Assembly: GCA_034770075.1 (NCBI GenBank) | Contig: CM068385.1 | Location: forward strand, 515,700 to 579,699 | Length of the DNA stretch: 64,000 bases | Source of the DNA: Aralia elata | Lineage: Eukaryota > Streptophyta > Magnoliopsida > Apiales > Araliaceae | Direction: 5' to 3' | In this document: positions 23,310-33,840 of the stretch, piece after piece | Layout: every line of letters begins with the position of its first letter | Numbering within the stretch: position 1 is the first letter of the stretch | Notes under the pieces: model-generated | What the model was told of the DNA's origin: nothing | Databases searched by the model: none | Seen by the model: only the letters and a program-made list of their open reading frames with translations | Translations under genes and position numbers: made by a program

Positions 23310-24978
23310 TCATTTCAGATCCATGGTCCCTACCTGAGCTGTGATAACCAAGGCATCTTGATGCGGCATAACCATTCCCGGTGGGTAATCATAATCAGAA
23401 AAGGTTATAGGTTCTGTCGGGGTAGTCTTAGATTGTCCGGACAACTGATGGACCTCCCGGCCGAAAGCTTTTCTTTTTCTATTGGATAGTGCTGATATTG
23501 GTCCACCAGATATACAATCCACGACACCCTTTACCGCTCCCGAAGATGGCGGTGGTGCTAGCCGATCGAAGGGGCTTGATCTGTATTGATCGGCAATGTA
23601 ACAGTCCAGATTCCCTTTTCGGACCTGTCTTTCCAGAAAGTCCTTCAGCTGATAACATTCTTCGGTATCGTGCCCCTTTGCCTCATGATAGTTACAGTAT
23701 CTGTCCCCATTCTTCTGTTTGGCAAAGACTCTGATCTTCGGCGGTTTCTCATAGAAGGGCTGGTTCTTGATTTCCTTGATGATGACGGCTCGGCTTAAGG
23801 TCAGAGGGGTGTAGTCTTTGTCATTATCCCGATTCCCTCTTTCCTTCGGGCCTCCATTTTTTCGTTATCGACTATCCTGGAAATCTTTCTTGCCACTCCT
23901 TTTATTGTCATCGTGCTTTTTATCGGCGTCTTCCCCTCGGGAATCTCTCTGGTGAAAATCACCTATATTTTTCGAGGTTCCCCGAAGGTTAGCAAGCGCC
24001 CCTTCCAATTCAACAAACTTATCCACTTTTTCATATGCTTCGGGCAGAGACTCGGGAGCCTTTGAGATAATTTCCTCGATCAACCTGCTGGACTTGTCCA
24101 CGTTTAGTCCCATGGTCAGGAAGTGGATAACCTGCTTTGGGTCTATGTCGTTGACTTCGGCTGCAGCTTCCCGGAACCTCTTGATATACTACCGAAGTGT
24201 CTCGTTAGGTCTCTGCTTAACATGCATTAGGGACGTGATCATCTTAGCCCGCCTCTTGTTGCTTCCGAAGCGGGTGTGAAATTGCTCTTGCAAATCGCCC
24301 CATGAACTTATAGATGAGGAGGGAAGGGAGATGACCCACTCTCGAGCAGTTTTCTTCAAGGTGGAAAGGAATAGATGGCACATGGCCGCCTCATTGTGAC
24401 CATGGAAGAGCATGACCTGCTCAAAAGTGAAGGTATGGTCATGGGGGTCTCCCGTTCCGTCGTACATCTCCAGGTTCGAGGGACCTTATTCCTTCTATCG
24501 ATCTTTGTGTTAGCAAGATCTCTGGTGAAAGGAGAAGCCCGAGGCTTATTTGTCCCCGAGGGTTGGTTGCCCTTCGGGGAGATGATTCTCCGGTGCGACT
24601 CCTTCCAGGGCTTCGTCGGGGACCTTCGCGACGGTCTCTTTGTGATGGTGACCGGGCTCGCTTTCTTAGATCCCTGGTATTATTTGTGTCAGATTGGACC
24701 AGACTGTCGTCCCGATGCCGTCTCCTAGATCGGTCATCTCTACGTCGGTGGGGTATGGAGCGGGAGGCCGAGCCTCTCTCGCTCAACAGGTCCTGTCCAG
24801 CCTCATTTAATTCCATGTATTGTTTGTCAAGCTCTTCTTGCTGGAGATCGAGAGCTTTTTTGCGGTCGAGGATTTGCTGGAGACGCTGTTCCCTCTCTAC
24901 TGCCGTCTCACGGTGGGATCGAGACCGAGCTGGCCCATTGTTATCATGTTGGCTTCGTTGTGAACGTGAAGTTGCCAT
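23310..24978 (-). pseudogene. Tat element gag, multiply interrupted
   Basis: Begins at MATSRSQRSQ, with a long Arg/Ser-rich, coiled-coil N-terminal part. The conserved capsid-like block follows: MYDGTGDPHDH, LFLSTLKKTAREWV, SISSWGDLQEQFHTRF. Further on come GDRYCNYHEAKGHDTEEC (zinc-knuckle-like CX2C-H-C) and a link to protease. The N-terminal and capsid-like blocks are in different frames (shift near 24440-24470). Stops lie at 24189-24191 (TAG), 23865-23867 (TAA) and 23310-23312 (TGA). It would form the nucleocapsid if intact. It is not functional as it stands. Confidence 0.88.
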
Positions 24979-25039
24979 GCGAACTCGTTCCAATTAGCCA
25001 AACAAATTGCTACTAAAAGGGCCCTCCTTCTAGCGCCAA

Positions 25040-25465
25040 TGTTAACGCTTGATTTTGTCCGCGCGTGTACCTGCACAAAAGTCCCAACGGCTTGGGCCGC
25101 GTGGAGACTCCTCGGGTGTAAGAGTAAGTAACAGGCTCAAGGTGCGCTAACAATGGAGGTCAAATATTTAGTAGGGTAAAAGTGTTGTACCTGGCCTTCA
25201 TGGTTACTTGGGTATTTATAAGGATTCACTTGGCTACTTTCTACTCCTATTAAGAGTGTTCTGTCCAGAATCCTTATTAGACCCGGATTCAACTACCCTA
25301 ACCCAATAGAAGTATAATCCATTAAGGAACCACAGGGGCTTAATATACTGGCCCAAGCCTTTGCGGACTGGAGAGTCCTCATATAATCCACTAGATGTGA
25401 TTGGCCTTTGGGTCGAGCCCAACATAAGAAGCTCAATCCATCCTGCTAGGATTTATATCCGAACA
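25040..25465 (-). repeat. Tat element LTR (5' LTR in element sense), 426 bp, with PBS beside it
   Basis: Pairs with 15943-16388 (about six substitutions). The minus-strand text next to it is T then TGGCGCTAGAAGGAGGGC, a primer-binding site of the TGGCGC type used by many Tat/Athila-group elements. Confidence 0.95.
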
Positions 25466-25800
25466 AGTGTGAATAAACACACACACAAAAAATATTGTCC
25501 AAACATTATTGTTTAAAATATTAGTCATATATATATATACACACACACACACGTCCAGGATCAGGTCCGGACTCCCGGACCTGATCAAATACAGACCCCA
25601 AAATTTTATTTTATTTTTCAATTTTTTTTCAAAACAACTAATAAAAAATGTATAGTTGTTTTTTGTACTAAAATTTTTTCATAATACAGTGTTTTGGGTA
25701 TGATTTGGATACATATAACAAACAGTGTTGTACAGTCGGTACAACACTGTTTGTTATGTGTATCCAAATCATACGGTACAACATTGTTTGTTATATGTAT
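25466..25800. other. AT/CA repeats with a 12-bp palindrome and a 34-bp hairpin
   Basis: Contains (TA)n(CA)n, a perfect 12-bp palindrome (GATCAGGTCCGG/CCGGACCTGATC, 25559-25586), and a hairpin with 34-base arms (25700-25733, 25739-25772) and a 5-base loop. A third partial copy of the arm follows at about 25776-25800. No gene seen. Confidence 0.8.
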
Positions 25801-26337
25801 TGTTAACGCCAAGATTTGACAACGCGCTCCAATCACCAAGAACGCGCCAATCCTGCACAATAACGAGACCACACTCAGAGTTCCGGGCGGTTTTGCCGCC
25901 GGGGATAGCTCAGGCGTGAGAATAGTACAGGCTGAATAAGGTTTTAACAATGGAGGTTGTAAGCTTTTTGTGCTGTAAAATATTGATTACCTCTAAAATG
26001 GGATTTAAGCCTAGTATTTATAGTATCCACTCGATTGACGTCACGCATATCCCCAAATATCCAATAAGTCCACCCATTAGGTTAGATTCCTTAATGGGAT
26101 TTGACTGCATCTCCTTGAAAGAAGGTAGGCGCCGAATAAAATCCTGACACCTACCTTTGGGAACAGGGATATACAGACATCCTCACTGTTCCGTTCTGAC
26201 AGAAAAGTTTCCTTCACAAAGGGGTTTCTTTCTCATGGGCTATAGCCCAATTCACGAGTAAAGTTCAACAACCCTTAATTTGGATTGGGCCAAGAAATTA
26301 ATATAGCCACTTGGGCCTGGTAATTCGCGCCCCAACA
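25801..26337. mobile_element. Solo LTR (Tat-like), TSD TGTAT
   Basis: Starts TGTTAACGCC and ends CGCGCCCCAACA, flanked by TGTAT on both sides (25796-25800, 26338-26342). It shares the TGTTAACGC start and the motifs CCTGCACAA, ACAATGGAGGT and TAGTATTTATA with the Tat LTR next door but is clearly a different subfamily. No internal domain follows, so it is a recombination remnant. Confidence 0.92.
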
Positions 26338-26341
26338 TGTA

Positions 26342-26388
<47 letters not shown>

Positions 26389-26391
<3 letters not shown>

Positions 26392-27387
26392 CCTAATCCG
26401 TGGCAACCGGTTGTCACGGACACTATTTCAGCAACCAAGCTATCATTAAATGAATTAATGACTGAGATAAAAAAAAAAAAAAAGGCCAGCCCCCTACATC
26501 ATGTAGCGGCATTGTCAAATTACTAAAAAAACCCCAAGTTTCTAATATGATAATATATTAACATCAAATCATATATATATAATAATAATATATTTTCCTC
26601 CTTGCCGCTACAACATGTAGCGGCTGGAGTCTTTTTTTTTTTTGTCATCCTTTGTCCCACTTTGTTGTCCCACTCACATCTTGGTACATTTTTTTGTTTC
26701 CAACACAAGTGAACTAATATTAATATAAAAATAAATATTAATATTGTTAATTATTAATATTAATATAAAAATCACATTATTAATATTGTTAATTATTAAT
26801 ATTAATATAAAAATCACTTTTAAAAATCGTATGTTAATATTAATATTATTATTATTATTAATATTAGCATATGATAGTAATAATAATAATGTTAATATTA
26901 ATATTAATATTAATATTAATATTAACATATGATTTTTAAAAGTGATTTTTATATTAATATTAATAATTAACAATATTAATAATGTGATTTTTATATTAAT
27001 ATTAATAATTAACAATATTAATATTTATTTTTATATTAATATTAGTTCACTTGTGTTGAAAACAAAAAAATGTACCAAGATGTGAGTGGGACAACAAAGT
27101 GGGACAAAGGATGGCAAAAAAAAAAAAAACTCCAGCCGTTATATGTTGTACATGTAGCGGCAAGGAGGAAAATATATTATTATTATATATATATGTATGA
27201 TGTGATGTTAATATATTATTATATTAGAAACTTGGGGGTTTTTTAGTAATTTGGCAGTGCCGCTACAACATGTAGCGGCTGGTCTTTTTTTTTTTTTTTT
27301 GATCTCAGCCATTAATTCATTTAATCAACGAATGATAGCTTGGTTGCTGGAATAGTGTCCGTGACAACCGGACACGGATTAGGGCCC
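26389..27387. mobile_element. 1-kb foldback element between TA microsatellites
   Basis: A near-perfect inverted repeat with arms of about 490 bp. The left end GGTCCTAATCCGTG matches the complement of the right end CACGGATTAGGGCC. Both arms carry GCCGCTACAACATGTAGCGG palindromes, A/T runs, and near the centre more than 120 bp of identical TAATATTAATAT-rich text. It is flanked by (TA)n on both sides, so a TSD cannot be told from the repeat. No coding capacity. Confidence 0.88.
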
Positions 27388-27524
27388 ATATATATATATA
27401 TATCAGAATGGATCTTAAGCATACCCTTTTAAATGGCATACCAAGCATACCCTCTTAAATGGCATACGTCGCTAAATGGGGTATGCTTGGTATGCCATTT
27501 AAGAAGGTATGCTTAAGATCCGGA

Positions 27525-27563
<39 letters not shown>

Positions 27564-28162
27564 ATATATATATATATCGTCTGCAAATTACATATACCAC
27601 AACACTTAAGTTTGGTTGTATTTTATTAGATCTCTATATTTAAGATTAAAAAAAATGGGAACTTTACACCGATTCTTATTGTAATCCTACTTTGATCGAG
27701 GATTTGATCTAAAATCTTAGCTGGAGATGGCCAAATGTTGGCACAACAAAAGAGGCGAGAGAAAGTTTAACTGTATACGATTGGATCTATTCTCAATTTT
27801 ACGTCTTCTTCAAGGTTAAATTAAATCATAATGCAACCATACTTCTTTTCAATGTTCCTGCCAAGGAGGAAAGGGAAAATAATATTAATAAGAGGGAATT
27901 GGAGGTGGCGTCAGGTGATCTTTATAATAATAATATTTTGTAAAGTGAAGAAACACTCGTTTTATATAATAATTCACGTAATTATATGACACCTTTTTGT
28001 CTAATAATAAAATAACTTTAAACGCATCTAAAAAATAACTTTAAACACACCTAAAATAAAATGTAAATTGAATTATAAATGCATTTTAAAATTCAAAAAT
28101 TGATTAAATTACAAATTCAACAAAACTCTAAAAAAACCGTTCAAACAACTCTCTCTCTCTCA
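27388..28162. other. TA repeats with a second short hairpin, then AT-rich DNA
   Basis: A hairpin at 27410-27521 (arms of about 42 bases starting GGATCTTAAGCATACC, loop of about 28) lies between two (TA)n tracts. From about 27575 the sequence is ordinary AT-rich intergenic DNA with nothing recognised. Confidence 0.75.
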
Positions 28163-28367
28163 TGTTACGTTTGGATTGAAGAAATGGAATGAAGAATGGA
28201 ATGATTCATTCTATTCTAGTTGGAATGAGTTATTTCATATGCTCTCCCTCTCTCAATAAACCAAACACAATTTTTTTCATTCCAATCGCAACCAAACACA
28301 ATTTTCTTCATTCCATAGGAATGAGTCATTCCATTCTCCCTCCTATTTCACTAATTCAAACGTAGCA
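28163..28367. mobile_element. PIF/Harbinger-like MITE copy A, TSD TCA
   Basis: Ends TGTTACGTTTGGATT and AATTCAAACGTAGCA, flanked by TCA (28160-28162, 28368-28370). 205 bp, rich in GGAATGA/TCATTCC. Related to 28631-28834 in inverse orientation. Confidence 0.85.
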
Positions 28368-28630
28368 TCATTCCCTACCTTGATAAAACAAACGACTTTC
28401 TTTGATTTTTTTAATTTCTAAAAGAAGTATATCTTGTATTAACTATTAACTCTAGCAAAATATTTATTCTTTCTAAATTAAGAAAATTGTTTTACATGAT
28501 ATAAAATAATGTGAGGAGTCTCAAATATCTTAAATAATGTGATATGATTATATTAATTATTTTATGTTATAAAATATTGTTAAAATAGTTAATATCACAT
28601 TGTTTGAGACTAATTTAGTTAAGATCCTTA

Positions 28631-28834
28631 TGCTACGTTTGGATTGGAGTAATGAAAGTGGGAATGGAATGACTCATTCTTATGGAATAAAAAAATTATG
28701 TTTGGTTGCGATTAGAATGAAAAAAATTGTGTTTGGTTTCTTAAGAGAGGGAGAGCATATGAAATAACTCATTCCAACTAGAATGGAATGAATCATTCTA
28801 CTGTTCATTCCATTTTTTCAATCCAAGCGTAGCA
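28631..28834. mobile_element. PIF/Harbinger-like MITE copy B, TSD TTA
   Basis: Ends TGCTACGTTTGGATTG and CAATCCAAGCGTAGCA, flanked by TTA (28628-28630, 28835-28837). 204 bp. Its complement aligns with copy A along the full length. Between the two copies lies AT-rich DNA only. Confidence 0.87.
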
Positions 28835-28886
28835 TTAGTGTTAATGCATTACCTTTACAGAGTATTAGTTACCTGACACAGAGTAA

Positions 28887-29862
28887 GGTTGTGTTTGTTT
28901 ACATGTGAATAGCTCTTAATGGATATGTCTTTGATTCGATCAAAGGCAAAACTTATTTGGCAAAAAAAAATTTTGCCTTTTAATCGGTTAGACACAAAAA
29001 TAATTCTGAACTATTTAGAGACACATCTAAATGAAATTAACTATTTTTGGACAAAAATGACCTCTTCAATATTACAAAATTGCTCTTTTAGCCCCCAATA
29101 ACCCTAATCAATATGCATCCTTTGCACTCGGCTCTGTTCTCCTCTCATCACCACTAGAAAAATGCCGACTGGAAAAAAGGGAAAAAGCCGGAAACCCCAC
29201 CGGAAAACCAAATCTTCGGGCCCCTATCAAACTGCAAGCTCCCCCACGACGTCATTCTCAACATCCTCTCCCGCCTCCTCATCAAAGCCCTTCTCCAATT
29301 CATATGCGCGTGCAACCCCTCAAAATCCGTAATCTGAAGACCTAAAATGAGGCAGTAGGGCTGTTCCATGAGAAGATTTTGGTGCATTTTTATGTTTGTA
29401 GGAGGTTGTAGAAGGGGGTGGTGATTCTTTGGTGGTGGTGCGAATTTCTGGATAATTATCGACGGCAGTGGAAGATTTAGCGGAGGCAGCACTGGGAGGG
29501 AGATTAGAGGGAATTATAGATTTGTGGGCGGTGGCACGAGTGGTACGCCTCGGCGGAGCAGTGATGTTGGAGTATTTCTTGGGAGGCATGTTTTGTTTTG
29601 ATCGATACTTCCTCTGTTTCTTCGTCAAAGCCCGACTTGGTGCTTTATTCCTGCACTTTCTCTCTCCACAAGTCTTTTTCTCTCTGTATGTAATTATCTG
29701 TTCAGAGGGTTAAAATAGTAAATTACTGTTATTCAGACATTTAAAAAAAATTAAATATCAAACAATATTTTTTTATTCAGATACAATTCTGGACAAAGGC
29801 TCTATATTATTCAGATGTCTAAACTGTTCAAATTTTAACACGCGGTTTTATCAAACACCACC
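28887..29862. mobile_element. TIR element (TSD TAA) carrying gene-derived sequence
   Basis: Ends GGTTGTGTTTG and CAAACACCACC are inverted with one mismatch and flanked by TAA (28884-28886, 29863-29865), as in Tourist-type elements. The AT-rich edges enclose a GC-rich centre (about 29150-29640) with an F-box fragment on the plus strand and a Pro/Thr/Lys-rich open frame on the minus strand (29320-29628, unrecognised). This suits a non-autonomous element that captured genic DNA. The TIRs are short, so chance pairing is possible. Confidence 0.6.
29236..29337 (+). pseudogene. F-box N-terminal fragment
   Basis: The frame reads KLPHDVILNILSRLLIKALL then QFICACNPSKSVI and a TGA at 29335-29337. LPxDxxxxILSRLPxKxLxxFxCVCKSW is the standard plant F-box helix set, the part that binds SKP1 in SCF ubiquitin ligases. 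An upstream ATG (29162) is in another frame, and nothing follows of a Kelch, LRR or FBA domain. It is a fragment, not a gene. Confidence 0.8.
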
Positions 29863-30270
29863 TAACTATCTCTCTTGCTCTTCTTTAATAATAATATAGA
29901 TATTAACGAGTGTTTATATTAGAAATTCATATCACTTTTATTAAAAACAAACCAAAACTCCAATGTTTTGCTAATTATCAATCAATACCAAAATATAACA
30001 AGATAAACATTTGTCGTTTTCGTTGATCTCAAATAACTCAATGAATTTTTTTAATGACTCAACAACTTAAAGGTTTGTTAAAATTTTTGTTTTGCGTGAT
30101 ATATATTTATTTACAATTATTTTTTGAATTCATAAACTAAATACATTGTATTTTTTTTCTCTTATATTTTGTTGAGTCAGAAGTCTAAAAATCATTTTGG
30201 TTCTCCTCTTTTTGCGAGCAGATTTATCACTTCTTAAATTTATAAACTAAATGTATAAATATTCTAAATT
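29863..30270. other. AT-rich intergenic DNA
   Basis: Nothing recognised. Long A/T runs, no open frame of note. Confidence 0.6.
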
Positions 30271-31206
30271 TCTTATCGGGGGCGTTCCTGAGATTTTGGT
30301 GGCCCAAGGCGAAAAATGAAAACGAGACCCTTTTCGAAATATTGTTTTCACAAAAAAAAGTAAAAATAAATAAATAAAAAGTACAAACTGTATCTAAAAA
30401 AATGTTTTTCTGGAGTTTAAAATATAATAGTTTGACTACAACAAAATATATGAGAACTTCGACTCCAACAAAATATATGAGAACTTCGACTACAACAAAA
30501 TGTATGACAACTTCGATTAAATAGTTTGACTACAACAAAATATATGAGAATATATTCATTGAAAGATATTTCTTTTAGTATTTCTAGAGGCAAAATCTTC
30601 AATTAAATGTTCAAAATCAAACTTGTCCAACATATCCTTCTCGATGCACATGGTTGTCAACTTATTTAACCTTTCTTGTGTCATAGTCAACCGCAAATAA
30701 TTTTTCAACAATTTCAACTTTGGAAAACTTCTTTTAGCAAATGTCACTGTCACATGAATAGTTAGTAATACACTGTAAGCAATTGAAATATTAGGAAAAC
30801 AATACAAAGCTTTTACAAACTCTAGAATTTCAATGGATAACTCTATTTCTATTGGCAAAGTCACTTGTAATACTTGCAATTCTGAAAACAAATCATTTGA
30901 ATTAACATTAGAAAATTTGTCATATTTTATAGCCTTTTCAAGATTAACACAACGTTCTTTCAATTTGATATCATCTAGTATTCTTAATATTTTTGGATTA
31001 TATATATAAGAATACAAAAATATCTTCAAATGTTTGCAATTGTAAAAACCTATTCTTCAGTTGAGTAATAACCATATCAACTATAACATGAAAATAATTA
31101 ATTCTGAAACATTCTCCAGCAGACTGTATACCTATATCATTATATATTTATATTTTTAATTTTACACACACATATATATATAATAAAATTTTGGGGCTCC
31201 CTTGAT
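30271..31206 (-). mobile_element. Degenerate hAT element remnant
   Basis: Encloses a hAT transposase C-terminus on the minus strand. Its edges carry GGGGGCGTTCCTGAGATTTT and, at the other side, TTTTGGGGCTCCCTTG and CTCCCGCCC, resembling the ragged GC-rich ends of plant TTF-type hAT elements. A run of TTTGACTACAACAAAATATATGA-like repeats lies at 30430-30550. No clear 8-bp TSD, so limits are approximate. Confidence 0.55.
30556..31029 (-). pseudogene. hAT transposase C-terminal dimerisation domain fragment
   Basis: 157 codons. The C-terminal half reads VTVTFAKRSFPKLKLLKNYL and RLTMTQERLNKLTTMCIEKD, then DFASRNTKR, close to the hAT dimerisation domain of TTF-zinc-finger hAT transposases. The usual AERSFSKLK motif appears as AKRSFPKLK. 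The N-terminal zinc finger and the RNase H-like catalytic core are absent. Transposases of this family cut and paste DNA; this piece cannot. Confidence 0.85.
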
Positions 31207-31856
31207 TAGGCTCCCGCCCTTGCTCATAAACGACCATGTTTCTTATTTTAATAAATGTAATTTCAGTTCTCGTACCATGTGTCTATGCACCCTCATTTAC
31301 CAACTAATACGTCTTATATGATTTGAAATGGTATTCAAAATTTTATATTATTATTATTATTGCATAAATATGTTGTTTTGAAGTTTAATTATTTGTGTTT
31401 TGCATGAGTTATTAAGTTGTTAAGTAAAATCAAAAAATAGACAAAGGTGTTTTTTGATGGAGTATAGTAGTGGACTATTAGTAATACAATTCTAAGAATA
31501 AAACACTAAAAATATTAATAACATTCTATCATTCTATAAAATAAAAACAAAAAATAAAAGAGTACAACAATATTCATTAAATTGGCTATTGACCAATTTG
31601 TGAAAGAAAAATAAAAAACAAGTTGTACATAACAAAATTATTTTCAATAATAATAAAATAAGATGGATATTGAATATAATTTTTAATTGTCAATGAATGT
31701 ATATAATTTAAAATATCATTCAACATTAGTTCTTATCGATTTAACCACAATTTTTTGAATAAATTATTCAAATATATTCAGACATATTCAAAATTTAAAA
31801 TTCATAAAATAAATAATTTAAATAATTTATTCGGTCAAATTTAGACTTATAAACAA
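31207..31856. other. AT-rich intergenic DNA
   Basis: No gene seen. The last about 45 bases (31813-31858) reappear at 35831-35873 beside the TRM1 start. Confidence 0.6.
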
Positions 31857-32266
31857 ACTAGTAATTACCCGTGCCTGAAGACACGGAGTAACGAAAAATT
31901 AGATTAAAATTTGAAAAATACTACATTACTTAAAAACTCTTTGCAACCTAAAATAACTTACAATCACACATACCAATTATCATAATTCACCATACAACCA
32001 CAATAAATAATGCATACTCAATCATCAACACATATCTAACCACCAAAACGTCAAGCTAGTCGCTACTAATTCCAAGAAATTTCGGCAGAGTTTCTTTTAA
32101 CAATAGATATCCAGAAAAATCTAAAAAGTATCTACAAAACGTACAATCATTAATACATATCCAAACCATCAAAACAACCATCATTTCATATCCAAAACCA
32201 TTATAATCATGTATAAGTAGTTAACGTTACAAACTCATAAAAAATTAACTATTATTTTGTTGATTT

Positions 32267-33840
32267 TGTTAGAGTTTATGCCCTAGAGGCCAATTATTTA
32301 ATGTAATTGCTTAATATTTTTTTTGATATTTGATTGAATAAATGAATTATTTTATTATGGTTTCATTTACTGTGTTATATAAATGTTAGCATAATAAAAA
32401 AGTCCTTAGAATAATGATACAAATTATATAGCTTCAAGTATGTGACTTGAACATGAGATTATATAATTACAATTAGTATCATTACTCTTAAATGTCCCTA
32501 GTCGAGTATCATTGAGAATGGGACAACAATGATACATTGAGACTAGTATGTGGATTGATTGATGACCAAATCTCATTGGTCATTAATATATGAGATATTA
32601 AGTCAATGCATAGGTACATGTTATAGAACAATGTACTGGACAGACCCATCATGAGAATTCTACGTGGAGCATTATGCAAAGTGTCATAAGCAATTCTCAT
32701 AGTGACAATGATGTAATGGTCCTTCGACCTAAAATCACTATATTACTATACGAGTATTTATGTACTTTGATATCATCAAAGGTCACCTTTAATTGGGTGG
32801 ACAATAAAGGTGATTATTGGGTACATCATGAATCGTGTGAGGAATATGAGTGATCTAGATGAAATTTAACCCTCCTATATATTAGGGGTGATATTCACAG
32901 GCCTCTTGATTGAGTAGGACTATGAAATGCATGACCATGCTCAAATAGTGATTTGTTTCATATAGTCTACTCATTGATCAAGAAAACTCAGATTAAATTA
33001 TGAAGAGTATGACACATTCCATGGCTCGAGTTTAATATAGTATGTCAAGGTAAAAAGGATTAAATTACATTGAAACATTGATCACGAAAAGGTTACATCG
33101 AATCATCGATCTTATTATTATTTGGGTAGCAGTGATGCATTACTAGACGCCACTCACTGTTTATAATTTTATAATATGATTTTAAAATTATTGTCAATAT
33201 AATAATAACCTATAGGGTCACACACTTAGAACGTAATTAAAAGAGAATTAATTTAAATTGTAAGGATTTAAATATGTCAATATGATTTAAATATGTCAAT
33301 ATGATTGATAGTATTTAAATTACGAATTTAAATTAACAGGATAATTTGTATATATATTTCTATATATATTAATTAAGTAAGACTTAATTAAAATATTATA
33401 TATATATATATTCGGATTTTACTTTCCTAATAGGATTAGGGTTTTGCTTAACTTTTTGGACGCTATATATATCAGATATATCAGCAGTCTTGTTTACGTG
33501 AAACTAAAAGAAAAACCCTAGCCGTTTTAGAAAAGAGAGTTGAGAGCAACACTTGAGAAAATTCAAATTTTGGCGGCTAGTACTGGAGTTCTCTTTGCTG
33601 CAGATCATGTGACGATTTGTGGGACGTTCGTGTGGATACCGTAGAGACGCAGTTCCGTTGGATTGCGTTGGAGATTCGAAGCCGTTCCAGAATTTCATCG
33701 TTGCATTCAAGCTCGGATAATCGGTAAAGCAAATCTAAACCTTTGAATTAATTTGTTTTTCGCATGGATCCTGTTTTAGGGTTTCGAAATAGTTTTAAAA
33801 ATTTTAAATTCCGCTGCCTTTATCTGTCGATAACCCTACA
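32267..33840. mobile_element. Solo LTR, 1,574 bp, TSD GATTT
   Basis: Starts TGTTAGAGTTTATGCCC and ends TAACCCTACA. GATTT flanks both ends (32262-32266, 33841-33845). It has a TATATATAT-rich promoter-like stretch near 33390-33480 and a transcribed-leader-like sequence (AAACCCTAGCCG) after it. It resembles copia-type LTRs of plants, but no internal domain remains to prove this. Confidence 0.9.

Larger units (their letters stand above)
15943..25465 (-). mobile_element. Ty3/gypsy Tat-lineage retrotransposon with antisense ORF, TSD AGTGT
   Basis: LTRs at 15943-16388 and 25040-25465 both start TGTTAACGC and end CCGAACA. AGTGT flanks the whole (15938-15942, 25466-25470). On the minus strand the order is 5' LTR, PBS (TGGCGCTAGAAGG from 25038), gag, protease-RT-RNase H-second RNase H, integrase, then a plus-strand antisense ORF, polypurine tract and 3' LTR. 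This order, the second RNase H and the antisense ORF are hallmarks of Tat-type elements such as RIRE2 and Grande. The LTRs differ by about six substitutions plus one 20-bp block, so the insertion is fairly young. Even so, every coding part carries stops or frameshifts, and it could move only with help. Confidence 0.95.

Noticed and set aside
24375..24997. Plus-strand open frames opposite gag
   Set aside because: Shadows of the Arg/Ser-rich gag coding strand.
26674..27015. Ile/Asn/Leu-rich frames in the centre of the foldback
   Set aside because: Translation of TAATATTAATAT repeats on both strands; low complexity only.
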